Positions 47,266 through 55,190 of a stretch of DNA of 64,000 bases are shown here, piece after piece. Within the stretch, counting starts at the first letter, position 1. Each line of letters begins with the position of its first letter. The stretch is taken from positions 15,811 to 79,810 of the forward strand of contig NZ_BMVW01000006.1 of assembly GCF_014650915.1 (NCBI RefSeq), given 5' to 3'. This DNA is from Streptomyces poonensis. GTDB taxonomy: Bacteria > Actinomycetota > Actinomycetes > Streptomycetales > Streptomycetaceae. A program made the translations under genes and the position numbers. The notes beneath the pieces are model-generated. The model did no database searches and had not been told where the DNA came from. It saw nothing but the letters and a program-made list of their open reading frames with translations.

Positions 47266-48297
47266 TCAGCCCGAGAACGCCTCGCACACCGCGTCGTACT
47301 CCCGTGTCCACCACACCACCAGCGCGGACGAGGCGGGGAACTGCCGGTCGGCGCGGGTGTCCCCGCGTTCGTAGTGCCAGCGCAGCATCCAGAAGTCGTT
47401 GAGCCGCTCCCACCACACGCGGTGCACGGCGGCCGTGAGTTCGGAGGGCGTGGCGCGTGCGGTACGGCGGTACGCGCGCGCGTAGGCCCGCACCTTGGCC
47501 AGGTGCAGGGTGCCGATCGGCCGGAGGAAGAAGATCACCGCGGCCCGCACCGCCTCCTCCGCGCGGGGCTGCACGCCGAGCCGGTCCCAGTCGACGATCG
47601 CCGCCGGAGCGGCGCCCTTGTAGAGCACGTTGAAGGGGTGGAAGTCACCGTGCACCCAGCCCACGGAACCGCCCTGCGGGGGTCTGCGGTGCTCGTACCG
47701 CTCCAGGAGCGTGCGCCGTTCCAGGAGGCGGTGGCGGGCGAGCTCGTCGAAGCTGTCCGGAGGCCGATGGCGGCGGACCCGGGTGAGCAGGTCGTCGATG
47801 AGCGCCAGGGTGCCGGCCGGGTCGGCGCTCGGGGCGGGCGCGGCCGTGGCCCTTCCCTGCGGCGGCATCACCTGTTCCAGGCTGGAGTGCACCACCCCCA
47901 GGAGCGCGCCCAGCCGTCCGCACTGGTCGGTGGTGAGCTGGCCGCCGTGGCGATGCCGTCCCTCGATCCACGGGTGCAGGGCGTACGCGTGCCCGCCGAC
48001 GACGGCCACCGTGCGCCCGTCGCGGCCGGCCAGCGGCGGAGCCACCGGTACGCCCAGGTCCGCCAGCCGCTGGGTCGCCCGGTGCTGGCGGGCGATGGCG
48101 GCCGGGGCGGCGGTCTCGGGGTCGAAGTGGTGTTTGAGGAAGTAGTGCCCGTGGGTGGTGGCCAGCCGGTAGCCGCGGTTGAGCAGCCCCTGCTCGACGG
48201 GGACACAGGCCAGCGCGGACCCGGCGGCGTACCGTCGCAACAGGTCGCGCAGAGGGGGCGTGTGAAGCTCGGGGGGTGGTACAGACGAGCGCAGCAC
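47266..48297 (-). CDS. aminoglycoside phosphotransferase-fold (APH) family protein
   Basis: The 343 residues carry the APH catalytic loop VHGDFHPFNVLY (about 212-223) and the following metal-binding D in IVDWDRLG. The N-lobe is short with LKHHFDPE as the likely ATP-site Lys. APH-fold proteins include antibiotic, choline and hydroxyl kinases; nothing here shows which. GTG is the start codon. It is convergent with the kinase gene, and the gap between them has two copies of ACGCGCGCGTGC 30 bp apart. Confidence 0.85.
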   Translation of the reverse strand: MLRSSVPPPELHTPPLRDLLRRYAAGSALACVPVEQGLLNRGYRLATTHGHYFLKHHFDPETAAPAAIARQHRATQRLADLGVPVAPPLAGRDGRTVAVVGGHAYALHPWIEGRHRHGGQLTTDQCGRLGALLGVVHSSLEQVMPPQGRATAAPAPSADPAGTLALIDDLLTRVRRHRPPDSFDELARHRLLERRTLLERYEHRRPPQGGSVGWVHGDFHPFNVLYKGAAPAAIVDWDRLGVQPRAEEAVRAAVIFFLRPIGTLHLAKVRAYARAYRRTARATPSELTAAVHRVWWERLNDFWMLRWHYERGDTRADRQFPASSALVVWWTREYDAVCEAFSG

Positions 48298-48368
48298 GCG
48301 CCAGATGTTAGGGCACGTCTCCGGGCCGTTGAGCTCGCGCTTGTCACAGACAGTCGTCTTCGGTCACT

Positions 48369-48503
48369 TCACGTGCCGGAGCTGGCGCTCCCCGCATCGA
48401 GCCACCCGTCCGAGGCATACACGGTGACGAACTGCGGCTCGACCTGCGTGTACACAGGCTCGAAGGGTTCACCGTCGGCGGTGCCCGCCGGGTGCCGCGT
48501 CAC
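48369..48503 (-). CDS. possible 44-residue protein after the response regulator
   Basis: A short frame starting with GTG 48503, overlapping the regulator stop by 4 nt (GTGA), encodes VTRHPAGTADGEPFEPVYTQ and then VEPQFVTVYASDGWLDAG before stopping. Its composition (Val, Phe, Tyr, Trp, acidic) is unlike Arg/Pro-rich shadow frames, and the stop-start overlap is typical of real coupled genes. It has no known relative to me, so the call is tentative. Confidence 0.4.
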   Translation of the reverse strand: MTRHPAGTADGEPFEPVYTQVEPQFVTVYASDGWLDAGSASSGT

Positions 48504-49198
48504 CGTCGCTCGGCCTGCTTGCGTGCCACGTACGCCGCGGCCTGCGAGCGTCTCTGCATACCGAGCTTGGACAGCAGGCTCGAAACGTAGTTCTTGACGG
48601 TCTTCTCGGCGAGGTGCAGCCGCTCGCCGATCGCCCGGTTCGTGAGCCCTTCACCGATCAGCTCCAGGATCCTGCGCTCCCGCTGGCTGAGCGCCGCCGT
48701 CCGGTCGTCGTCGGCGCCGTCCGCACGGTCCCCGTCGTCCCGCGGAGGCTCCCACGCGCGCGCGGTGGCCGCCGGGTCGAACAGGGACCGCCCGGCGGCG
48801 ACGTCCCGTACCGCGGCGAGCAGCTCGTCGCCGCGGACCGTCTTCAGGACATATCCGGACGCGCCCGCCGCGATCGCGCCGGAGAGGGCCTCGTCGTCGG
48901 CGTACGAGGTCAGCATCAGGCATTTGACGCCCGCGGACCGCGAGCGGACCTCCCGGCACACCTCGACGCCGCTGCCGTCGGGAAGCCGTACGTCCAGGAT
49001 CGCGACGTCCGGACGGGCGGCCGGGATCCGCGTCAGCGCGTCGGCCGCCGTGCCCGCCTCGCCGACCACCTCGATGTCGTCCTCGCCGGAGAACAGATCA
49101 CGGATCCCTCGGCGGACGATCTCGTGATCATCGAGCACGAATACGGTGATTCTTCCACTTCCGGGCACGGCGTCAGTCTCACACGGGAGATCCTCCAA
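48500..49198 (-). CDS. NarL/DevR-family response regulator
   Basis: The 232 residues have a receiver domain (about 16-130) with acidic pocket DDHE, phosphoacceptor Asp in VAILDVRLPDG, a Thr in LTSYAD and Lys in YVLKTVRG; and a C-terminal LuxR-type helix-turn-helix (about 165-225, LIGEGLTNRAIGERLHLAEK). No kinase gene is adjacent, so it is an orphan or has a remote partner. The start is uncertain: a TTG at 49198 (MEDLPCETD) or the GTG at 49168 (VPGSGRITVFVLDDHE). It is divergent from the second bkd operon. Confidence 0.88.
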   Translation of the reverse strand: MEDLPCETDAVPGSGRITVFVLDDHEIVRRGIRDLFSGEDDIEVVGEAGTAADALTRIPAARPDVAILDVRLPDGSGVEVCREVRSRSAGVKCLMLTSYADDEALSGAIAAGASGYVLKTVRGDELLAAVRDVAAGRSLFDPAATARAWEPPRDDGDRADGADDDRTAALSQRERRILELIGEGLTNRAIGERLHLAEKTVKNYVSSLLSKLGMQRRSQAAAYVARKQAERR

Positions 49199-49645
49199 CG
49201 CGTCCGTTTTCCGGACGTCGGTGTGCGGTGGAGAGCGAGGGCCGGTGCCGAAGGCGACGGCAATAGGCCATGCGAACTCTTCCCGTGCTCCAGGTGGCCG
49301 GGATAACGTGCCGGTGTTCCGGCCCCCTGCGAGGCTGTGACCAGTGCTGTGACCAGGAACTGTTCCCGACGGGCGTGGGTTACTTGGACATCCGAGCAGT
49401 CGGATACTTGGAAATCCAAGGAAATGCCCAGGTCAGGAGGGGTTTCACAGGAATGTGGAGCACTGGGTAACGTGCACTGTGCAGGGCGCTCGCCGGGGCA
49501 CCTGTCACGCCTGTTCCCGGCCGAGGGCACCCACCCCGTGCCCGGGTGACGGGACAGGCGAGCCGCTCCCCCGAGCTCCGAAAGAGCGCGGGGGACTCCC
49601 AGCCCACCCGGCAATCCCGGGGGCCGGACAGACGGAGGAGCACAC
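49199..49645. other. 447-bp divergent regulatory region before the second bkd operon
   Basis: No convincing gene is present. The region holds two 14-bp dyads at 49383-49396 and 49407-49420, and an 11-bp direct repeat GCTGTGACCAG at 49334-49344 and 49346-49356. AT content is higher around 49375-49440 than nearby, as for a promoter. Confidence 0.6.
49382..49420 (+). promoter_or_regulatory. paired dyad operators upstream of the second bkd operon
   Basis: ACTTGGACATCCGAG (49382-49396) and ACTTGGAAATCCAAG (49406-49420) are 15-bp copies with two differences, 24 bp centre to centre. The second contains the perfect 6-2-6 dyad CTTGGA-AA-TCCAAG. This is the layout of a two-dimer regulator site. The binding protein is unknown to me. 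Confidence 0.65.
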
Positions 49646-50869
49646 GTGACCGTGGAGAGCACTGCCGCGCGCAAGCCGCGACGCAGCGCGGGAGGCAAGG
49701 CCGGCACCACCGGCAGCAAGCGCAGTACCACCGGCACCAAGAGCACCACCCGCACCGCCACCGGCAAGGCGCGGGGCACCGAGACCGAACTCGTCCAATT
49801 GCTGACCCCCGAGGGCGAGCGGGTCAAGAACGCCGAGTTCGACCCGTACGTCGCCGGCATCACCGACGACGAGCTGCGCGGGCTCTACCGCGACATGGTG
49901 CTGACCCGCCGGTTCGACGCCGAGGCCACCGCCCTCCAGCGCCAGGGCGAGCTGGGCCTGTGGGCCTCGCTGCTCGGCCAGGAGGCCGCCCAGATCGGCT
50001 CCGGCCGGGCCACCCGCGAGGACGACTACGTCTTCCCGACCTACCGCGAGCACGGCGTCGCCTGGTGCCGCGGGGTCGACCCGACCAACCTGCTCGGCAT
50101 GTTCCGCGGCGTGAACAACGGCGGCTGGGACCCGAACAGCAACAACTTCCACCTCTACACGATCGTCATCGGCTCCCAGGCGCTGCACGCGACGGGCTAC
50201 GCGATGGGCGTGGCCAAGGACGGCGCGGACTCCGCGGTCATCGCCTACTTCGGCGACGGCGCCTCCAGCCAGGGCGACGTCGCCGAGGCGTTCACCTTCT
50301 CCGCGGTCTACAACGCCCCGGTCGTGTTCTTCTGCCAGAACAACCAGTGGGCGATCTCCGAGCCCACCGAGAAGCAGACCCGGGTGCCGCTGTACCAGCG
50401 CGCCCAGGGGTACGGCTTCCCGGGCGTCCGCGTCGACGGCAACGACGTGCTGGCCTGCCTCGCGGTCACCAAGTGGGCGCTGGAGCGGGCCCGCCGGGGC
50501 GAGGGCCCCACCCTCGTCGAGGCGTTCACGTACCGTATGGGCGCCCACACCACCTCCGACGACCCGTCCCGGTACCGAGGCGACGACGAGCGGGCGGCCT
50601 GGGAGGCCAAGGACCCGATCGCGCGCCTGCGCACGTACATCGAGTCCCAAACGGACACGAACGAGGGATTCTTCGCGGAACTCGAGGAGGAGAGCGAGGC
50701 GTTGGGCAGGCGAGTGCGCGAAGTGGTGCGTGCCATGCCGGACCCGGACCGCTTCGCCATCTTCGAGAACGCCTACGCGGACGGCCACGCGCTGGTCGAC
50801 GAGGAGCGCGCCCAGTTCGCGGCGTACCAGGCGTCGTTCGCCGATGTCGAGGAGGGCAACCAGCGATGA
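49646..50869 (+). CDS. bkdF: 2-oxoacid dehydrogenase E1 alpha subunit (set 2)
   Basis: A second thiamine-diphosphate E1 alpha. The 407 residues start with a Lys/Arg/Thr/Ser/Gly tail (about 1-45, basic and low complexity) not found in set 1, then the core with GDGASSQGDVAEAFTF...QNNQWAIS. GTG at 49646 follows GGAGGAG. The length matches bkdF of S. avermitilis as I recall it, the set that supplies branched starters for avermectin. It is the first gene of the operon behind the paired dyads. Confidence 0.9.
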   Translation: MTVESTAARKPRRSAGGKAGTTGSKRSTTGTKSTTRTATGKARGTETELVQLLTPEGERVKNAEFDPYVAGITDDELRGLYRDMVLTRRFDAEATALQRQGELGLWASLLGQEAAQIGSGRATREDDYVFPTYREHGVAWCRGVDPTNLLGMFRGVNNGGWDPNSNNFHLYTIVIGSQALHATGYAMGVAKDGADSAVIAYFGDGASSQGDVAEAFTFSAVYNAPVVFFCQNNQWAISEPTEKQTRVPLYQRAQGYGFPGVRVDGNDVLACLAVTKWALERARRGEGPTLVEAFTYRMGAHTTSDDPSRYRGDDERAAWEAKDPIARLRTYIESQTDTNEGFFAELEEESEALGRRVREVVRAMPDPDRFAIFENAYADGHALVDEERAQFAAYQASFADVEEGNQR

Positions 50870-51846
50870 CCGCAGAGAAGATGGCGCTGGCCAAGGCGAT
50901 CAACGAATCGCTGCGCACCGCCTTGGAGAACGACCCCAAGGTCCTCGTCATGGGCGAGGACGTCGGCAAGCTCGGCGGCGTGTTCCGGGTGACGGACGGC
51001 CTGCAGAAGGACTTCGGCGAGGGCCGGGTCATAGACACCCCGCTCGCCGAGTCCGGCATCGTCGGCACGGCGATCGGCCTGGCCCTGCGCGGCTACCGCC
51101 CGGTGGTGGAGATCCAGTTCGACGGGTTCGTCTTCCCGGCGTACGACCAGATCGTCACCCAGCTGGCGAAGATGCACGCCCGCTCGCTCGGCAAGGTCAA
51201 GCTGCCGGTCGTCGTCCGCATTCCGTACGGCGGCGGCATCGGCGCGGTGGAGCACCACTCGGAGTCCCCGGAGGCGCTGTTCGCGCACGTCGCGGGCCTG
51301 AAGGTGGTCTCGCCCTCGGACGCGAACGACGCCTACTGGATGATGCAGCAGGCCATTCAGAGCGACGACCCGGTGATCTTCTTCGAGCCGAAGCGGCGTT
51401 ACTGGGACAAGGCCGAGGTCAGCCGTGAGGCGATCCCGGACCCGCTGCACAAGGCCCGCGTCGTGCGGGAGGGCACCGACCTCACGCTCGTCGCGTACGG
51501 GCCGATGGTGAAGCTCTGCCAGGAGGTCGCGAGCGCCGCCGCGGAAGAGGGCAAGTCCCTGGAGGTCCTGGACCTGCGCTCGGTCTCGCCGCTCGACTTC
51601 GACGCGATCCAGGCCTCGGTGGAGAAGACCCGCCGGCTGGTCGTGGTGCACGAGGCGCCGGTGTTCTTCGGCTCCGGCGCGGAGATCGCCGCCCGGATCA
51701 CCGAGCGGTGCTTCTACCACCTCGAGGCGCCCGTCCTGCGGGTCGGCGGCTACCACGCGCCGTATCCGCCGGCCCGGCTGGAGGAGGACTACCTGCCGGA
51801 CCTGGACCGGGTGCTCGACGCCGTCGACCGCTCGCTGGCGTACTGA
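50866..51846 (+). CDS. bkdG: 2-oxoacid dehydrogenase E1 beta subunit (set 2)
   Basis: The 326-residue E1 beta partner. Motifs: VLVMGEDVGKLGGVFRVTDG, RIPYGGGIGAVEHHSES, DDPVIFFEPKRRYW. The ATG overlaps the E1 alpha stop (ATGA). It aligns closely by eye with the set 1 subunit at 33595, so the two operons are paralogous. The naming is by operon match. Confidence 0.92.
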   Translation: MTAEKMALAKAINESLRTALENDPKVLVMGEDVGKLGGVFRVTDGLQKDFGEGRVIDTPLAESGIVGTAIGLALRGYRPVVEIQFDGFVFPAYDQIVTQLAKMHARSLGKVKLPVVVRIPYGGGIGAVEHHSESPEALFAHVAGLKVVSPSDANDAYWMMQQAIQSDDPVIFFEPKRRYWDKAEVSREAIPDPLHKARVVREGTDLTLVAYGPMVKLCQEVASAAAEEGKSLEVLDLRSVSPLDFDAIQASVEKTRRLVVVHEAPVFFGSGAEIAARITERCFYHLEAPVLRVGGYHAPYPPARLEEDYLPDLDRVLDAVDRSLAY

Positions 51847-51856
51847 GGAGAGGGTC

Positions 51857-53329
51857 GTGACGACGATGACCGAAGCGTCCGTTCGCGAGTTCAAGATGCC
51901 GGACGTGGGCGAGGGGCTCACCGAGGCCGAGATCCTCAAGTGGTACGTCCAGCCCGGGGACACGGTCACCGACGGGCAGGTCGTCTGCGAGGTGGAGACC
52001 GCGAAGGCGGCCGTCGAGCTGCCGATCCCCTACGACGGTGTCGTACGCGCGCTGCACTTCCCCGAGGGCACCACGGTCGACGTGGGCACGTCGATCATCG
52101 CGGTCGACGTGACCGGCGGCGCGGTGGCCGAGGAGGCCCCCGCGGCTCCGGCCGCCGCACCGGAGCCCGGGGAGACCCCGGCCGAGCCGGCCGCGCGGGA
52201 GGGCCGCAAGCCGGTCCTCGTCGGGTACGGCGTCGCGGAGTCGTCCACCAAGCGCCGTCCCCGCAAGGGCAGCACCGCGCCCGCGGAGCCCGCCGCCGGG
52301 CACACGTCCCACGACGCGGGTGCCGCGCTCCAGGGCGTCCAGGGCGAGCTGAACGGGCACGGCGGCGGCACGCAGCGCCCCCTGGCCAAGCCGCCGGTGC
52401 GCAAGCTGGCCAAGGACCTCGGCGTGGACCTGACGACGATCGTCCCGTCCGGTCCGGACGGGATCATCACGCGCGAGGACGTGCACGCGGCGGTGACTCC
52501 CCCGGTCGCCGAGCCCACGGGCCCCCGGCCCACGGCACCGCAGCCCGTGCCCGCGCGGCCCGCTGCCGCCGAGGCCCCCGCCGCCCCGGCCGCCGCCGTG
52601 GCGGCGCCCGCGGCGTCGTACGACGCGGCCCGCGAGACCCGCGTCCCCGTCAAGGGCGTCCGCAAGGCGACGGCGGCGGCGATGGTGGGCTCGGCGTTCA
52701 CGGCGCCGCACGTCACGGAGTTCGTGACGGTCGACGTGACCCGCACGATGAAGCTGGTCGAGGAGCTCAGGCAGGACAAGGACATGCAGGGGCTGCGGGT
52801 GAACCCGCTGCTGCTCATCGCCAAGGCCCTGCTGGTCGCGATCAGGCGCAACCCGGAGATCAACGCTTCCTGGGACGAGGCCAACCAGGAGATCGTGCGC
52901 AAGCACTATGTGAACCTGGGCATCGCGGCGGCGACCCCGCGCGGGCTGATCGTGCCGAACATCAAGGACGCGCACGACAAGACCCTGCCGCAGTTGGCCG
53001 AGGCGCTCGGTGAGCTGGTGGCCACGGCCCGCGAGGGCAGGACGTCCCCGGCGGCCATGCAGGGCGGCACGATCACCATCACGAACGTCGGCGTCTTCGG
53101 CGTCGACACGGGCACGCCGCTCCTCAACCCCGGTGAGTCCGCGATCCTCGCGATAGGCGCGATCAAGCTCCAGCCCTGGGTCCACAAGGGCAAGGTCAAG
53201 CCACGCCAGGTCACCACGCTGGCGCTGTCCTTCGACCACCGTCTGGTCGACGGGGAGCTGGGATCCAAGGTGCTGGCGGACGTGGCGGCGATCCTGGAGC
53301 AGCCGAAGCGGCTGATCACCTGGGCCTAG
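51857..53329 (+). CDS. bkdH: 2-oxoacid dehydrogenase E2, dihydrolipoyl acyltransferase (set 2)
   Basis: The 490 residues have a lipoyl domain with K50 (EVETAKAAVE), Ala/Pro linkers, the E1/E3-binding domain (about 176-212, PPVRKLAKDLGVDLTTI) and the acyltransferase domain with FDHRLVDGELGSKV. The GTG is 10 bp after the E1 beta stop with GAGGAGAGGG between. As in set 1, no E3 gene follows. A strong terminator is 22 bp past the stop. Confidence 0.92.
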   Translation: MTTMTEASVREFKMPDVGEGLTEAEILKWYVQPGDTVTDGQVVCEVETAKAAVELPIPYDGVVRALHFPEGTTVDVGTSIIAVDVTGGAVAEEAPAAPAAAPEPGETPAEPAAREGRKPVLVGYGVAESSTKRRPRKGSTAPAEPAAGHTSHDAGAALQGVQGELNGHGGGTQRPLAKPPVRKLAKDLGVDLTTIVPSGPDGIITREDVHAAVTPPVAEPTGPRPTAPQPVPARPAAAEAPAAPAAAVAAPAASYDAARETRVPVKGVRKATAAAMVGSAFTAPHVTEFVTVDVTRTMKLVEELRQDKDMQGLRVNPLLLIAKALLVAIRRNPEINASWDEANQEIVRKHYVNLGIAAATPRGLIVPNIKDAHDKTLPQLAEALGELVATAREGRTSPAAMQGGTITITNVGVFGVDTGTPLLNPGESAILAIGAIKLQPWVHKGKVKPRQVTTLALSFDHRLVDGELGSKVLADVAAILEQPKRLITWA

Positions 53330-53351
53330 CCGGCACGGCGACACGTACGAC

Positions 53352-53388
53352 GAGAGGGGCCCGCCGGACTGCCCGGCGGGCCCCTCTC
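53352..53388. terminator. terminator of the second bkd operon
   Basis: A perfect 16-bp stem: 53352-53367 with 53373-53388, loop ACTGC, followed by CTTTCCTC. It also serves the convergent DD-peptidase gene, which ends at 53423. Confidence 0.9.
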
Positions 53389-53422
53389 CTTTCCTCGGCC
53401 GACAGACGGCTGTGCGCGCCGG

Positions 53423-54319
53423 CTACAGCGACGCGAAGCCGTAGTTCAGCAGCTTCTTCGCGTCCGACGTGCGGTTGGCGGCCGACGACGCCGTCAGGAC
53501 GGCACCCACGACCGTCTTGCCGTTGCGGGTGGCGGCGAAGACGAGGCAGTACTTGGCCTGGGAACCGGAGCCGGTCTTCACACCGATGGTGCCGCTGTAC
53601 TCGCTGAGCAGGCTGTTGGTGTTCGACCAGTTCATGTAGCGGTAGCCGCCGCTCTTGGTCGTCACCTTCTGCTTGGTCGACTTCGTCTTCACGATCGAGC
53701 GGAACGTGGACGACTTCAGCGCGTTGCTGGCGAGCTTCGTGAGGTCGCGCGGCGTCGAGTAGTTCGAGCCGTTGCTGATGCCGTCGAACGAGTCGAACTT
53801 CGTGTTCGTCATGCCGAGGCTCTTGGCGGTGCTGTTCATCTTGGCGATGAACGACTTCACCCGTGCCGCCCGCGTCGAGCCGGTGCCGAACTTGTCGGCG
53901 AGCGCGTACGCGGCGTCACAGCCCGACGGGAGCATCAGCCCGTAGAGCAGCTGGCGGACGGTGACCTTGTCGCCGACGATCAGCCGGGCCGAGGAGGCGC
54001 CCTTGGAGACGATGTAGTCGCTGTACGCCTTCTGGACCGTGACCTTCGCGTCCAGGTTCAGGTTCTTCTGCGACAGCACGACCTTGGCGGTCATCATCTT
54101 CGTCGTGGAGCCCGTGGCGCGCTTGGTGTCCGCGTACTTGGTGTACAGGCTCTTGCCGTTGGCGTTGTTCATGATGAACCCGCCCTTGGCGTTGATGGTG
54201 GGCTTCGTGGCGGCGTGCGCGGGCGCCGTGTTCAGCGCACCGCCGACGACCAGCGCACCGGAGGTCATGACGACGGCGGCGGCCCTGCGGACCCGAACGC
54301 CCTGTATGCCGGTTATCAA
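53423..54319 (-). CDS. secreted serine D-alanyl-D-alanine peptidase (K15 type)
   Basis: A penicillin-interacting DD-peptidase that trims or cross-links peptidoglycan stems. After a signal peptide (VRRAAAVVMTSGALVVGGAL with cleavage after APAHA) the mature part has the motifs STTK (GSTTKMMTAK), SGC (LPSGCDAA) and KTG (GVKTGSG). SGC in place of SGN is the feature of the Streptomyces K15 DD-transpeptidase. I chose TTG 54319 (LITGIQGVRVRRAA), which gives a normal signal peptide with GGGG about 10 bases before; an ATG at 54481 would add 54 residues without signal character. Confidence 0.88.
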   Translation of the reverse strand: MITGIQGVRVRRAAAVVMTSGALVVGGALNTAPAHAATKPTINAKGGFIMNNANGKSLYTKYADTKRATGSTTKMMTAKVVLSQKNLNLDAKVTVQKAYSDYIVSKGASSARLIVGDKVTVRQLLYGLMLPSGCDAAYALADKFGTGSTRAARVKSFIAKMNSTAKSLGMTNTKFDSFDGISNGSNYSTPRDLTKLASNALKSSTFRSIVKTKSTKQKVTTKSGGYRYMNWSNTNSLLSEYSGTIGVKTGSGSQAKYCLVFAATRNGKTVVGAVLTASSAANRTSDAKKLLNYGFASL

Positions 54320-54509
54320 GTTGAGTACCCCGATTACGTCAAATGTCTGTTGAGTGCGGCCACTTGGGGAGTGGCATGGAAGGGCCGCTTCTCGTGTGAC
54401 ACGTAAGTAGCACGGAAGGTTGTGCGAATGCTGGGGGATAAATGATGGGTGGGGTCCCGGCATATGGACGAGATCCGCCATGCGTACGTGTTGTATCTAT
54501 CCTGTGGGC

Positions 54510-55190
54510 ATGCCTTCAGCCCCGCCCGAGTCGCCGCCCGTGTCCGCCCCCGCGAAGCAGCCCCCCGCCGCCGACCGCGTCTACGCGCACGTCAAGCAAG
54601 GGGTGCTGGAGCGCCGCTATGAGGGCGGCGCCCTCCTCACCGAGGGCGAACTCGCCGACGAGGTCGGGGTGTCCCGGACGCCGGTGCGCGAGGCGCTGCT
54701 GCGGCTGGAGGCCGAGGGCCTGATCAAGCTCTATCCGAAGAAGGGCGCCCTCGTGCTGCCGGTCTCGGCGCAGGAGATCGCGGACGTGGTGGAGACCCGC
54801 CAGCTGGTCGAGGAGCACGCGGTCCGCAAGACGGTCCCGGCCTCGCCCCAGCTGATCGCCCGCCTGGAGGAGCTGCTGGAGCAGCAGCGGGCCCAGGCGG
54901 CGGCGGGGGACCTCGCCGCCGCCGCCGTGACCGACCGCTGCTTCCACGCTGAGATCGTCCGCAGCGGCGGCAACGAGATCCTCTCCCGCCTCTACGATCA
55001 GCTCCGCGACCGGCAGCTGCGCATGGGCGTCGCCGTGATGCACGCCCACCCAGACCGGGTCACCAAGACGCTCGCCGAGCACCAGGAGATCCTGGAGGCG
55101 CTGCGCGGCGGGGACGCCGACGCCGCGGTGGACATCGTCCACCGGCACGTCAGCTGGTTCTCCCACCTGGCCCGGGGGGAGGTCCGTTGA
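54510..55190 (+). CDS. GntR-family (FadR/FCD subgroup) regulator
   Basis: The 226 residues have a winged helix-turn-helix (about 21-85, LTEGELADEVGVSRTPVREALL) and an FCD ligand-binding domain (about 95-215) with metal-site-like D, H, H residues (RCFHAEIV, HQEILEAL, HRHVSWF). Its stop overlaps the TTG of the MFS gene, so it probably controls that transporter. ATG 54510 lies behind TGTATCTATCCTGTGGGC, which looks like a -10 element, so the leader may be very short. Confidence 0.88.
   Translation: MPSAPPESPPVSAPAKQPPAADRVYAHVKQGVLERRYEGGALLTEGELADEVGVSRTPVREALLRLEAEGLIKLYPKKGALVLPVSAQEIADVVETRQLVEEHAVRKTVPASPQLIARLEELLEQQRAQAAAGDLAAAAVTDRCFHAEIVRSGGNEILSRLYDQLRDRQLRMGVAVMHAHPDRVTKTLAEHQEILEALRGGDADAAVDIVHRHVSWFSHLARGEVR

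Noticed and set aside
49270..49470. A 66-codon + strand frame before the second bkd operon
   Set aside because: Its Cys-rich translation (CRCSGPLRGCDQCCDQ) arises from the GCTGTGACCAG repeat, it crosses the operator dyads and has no ribosome site.
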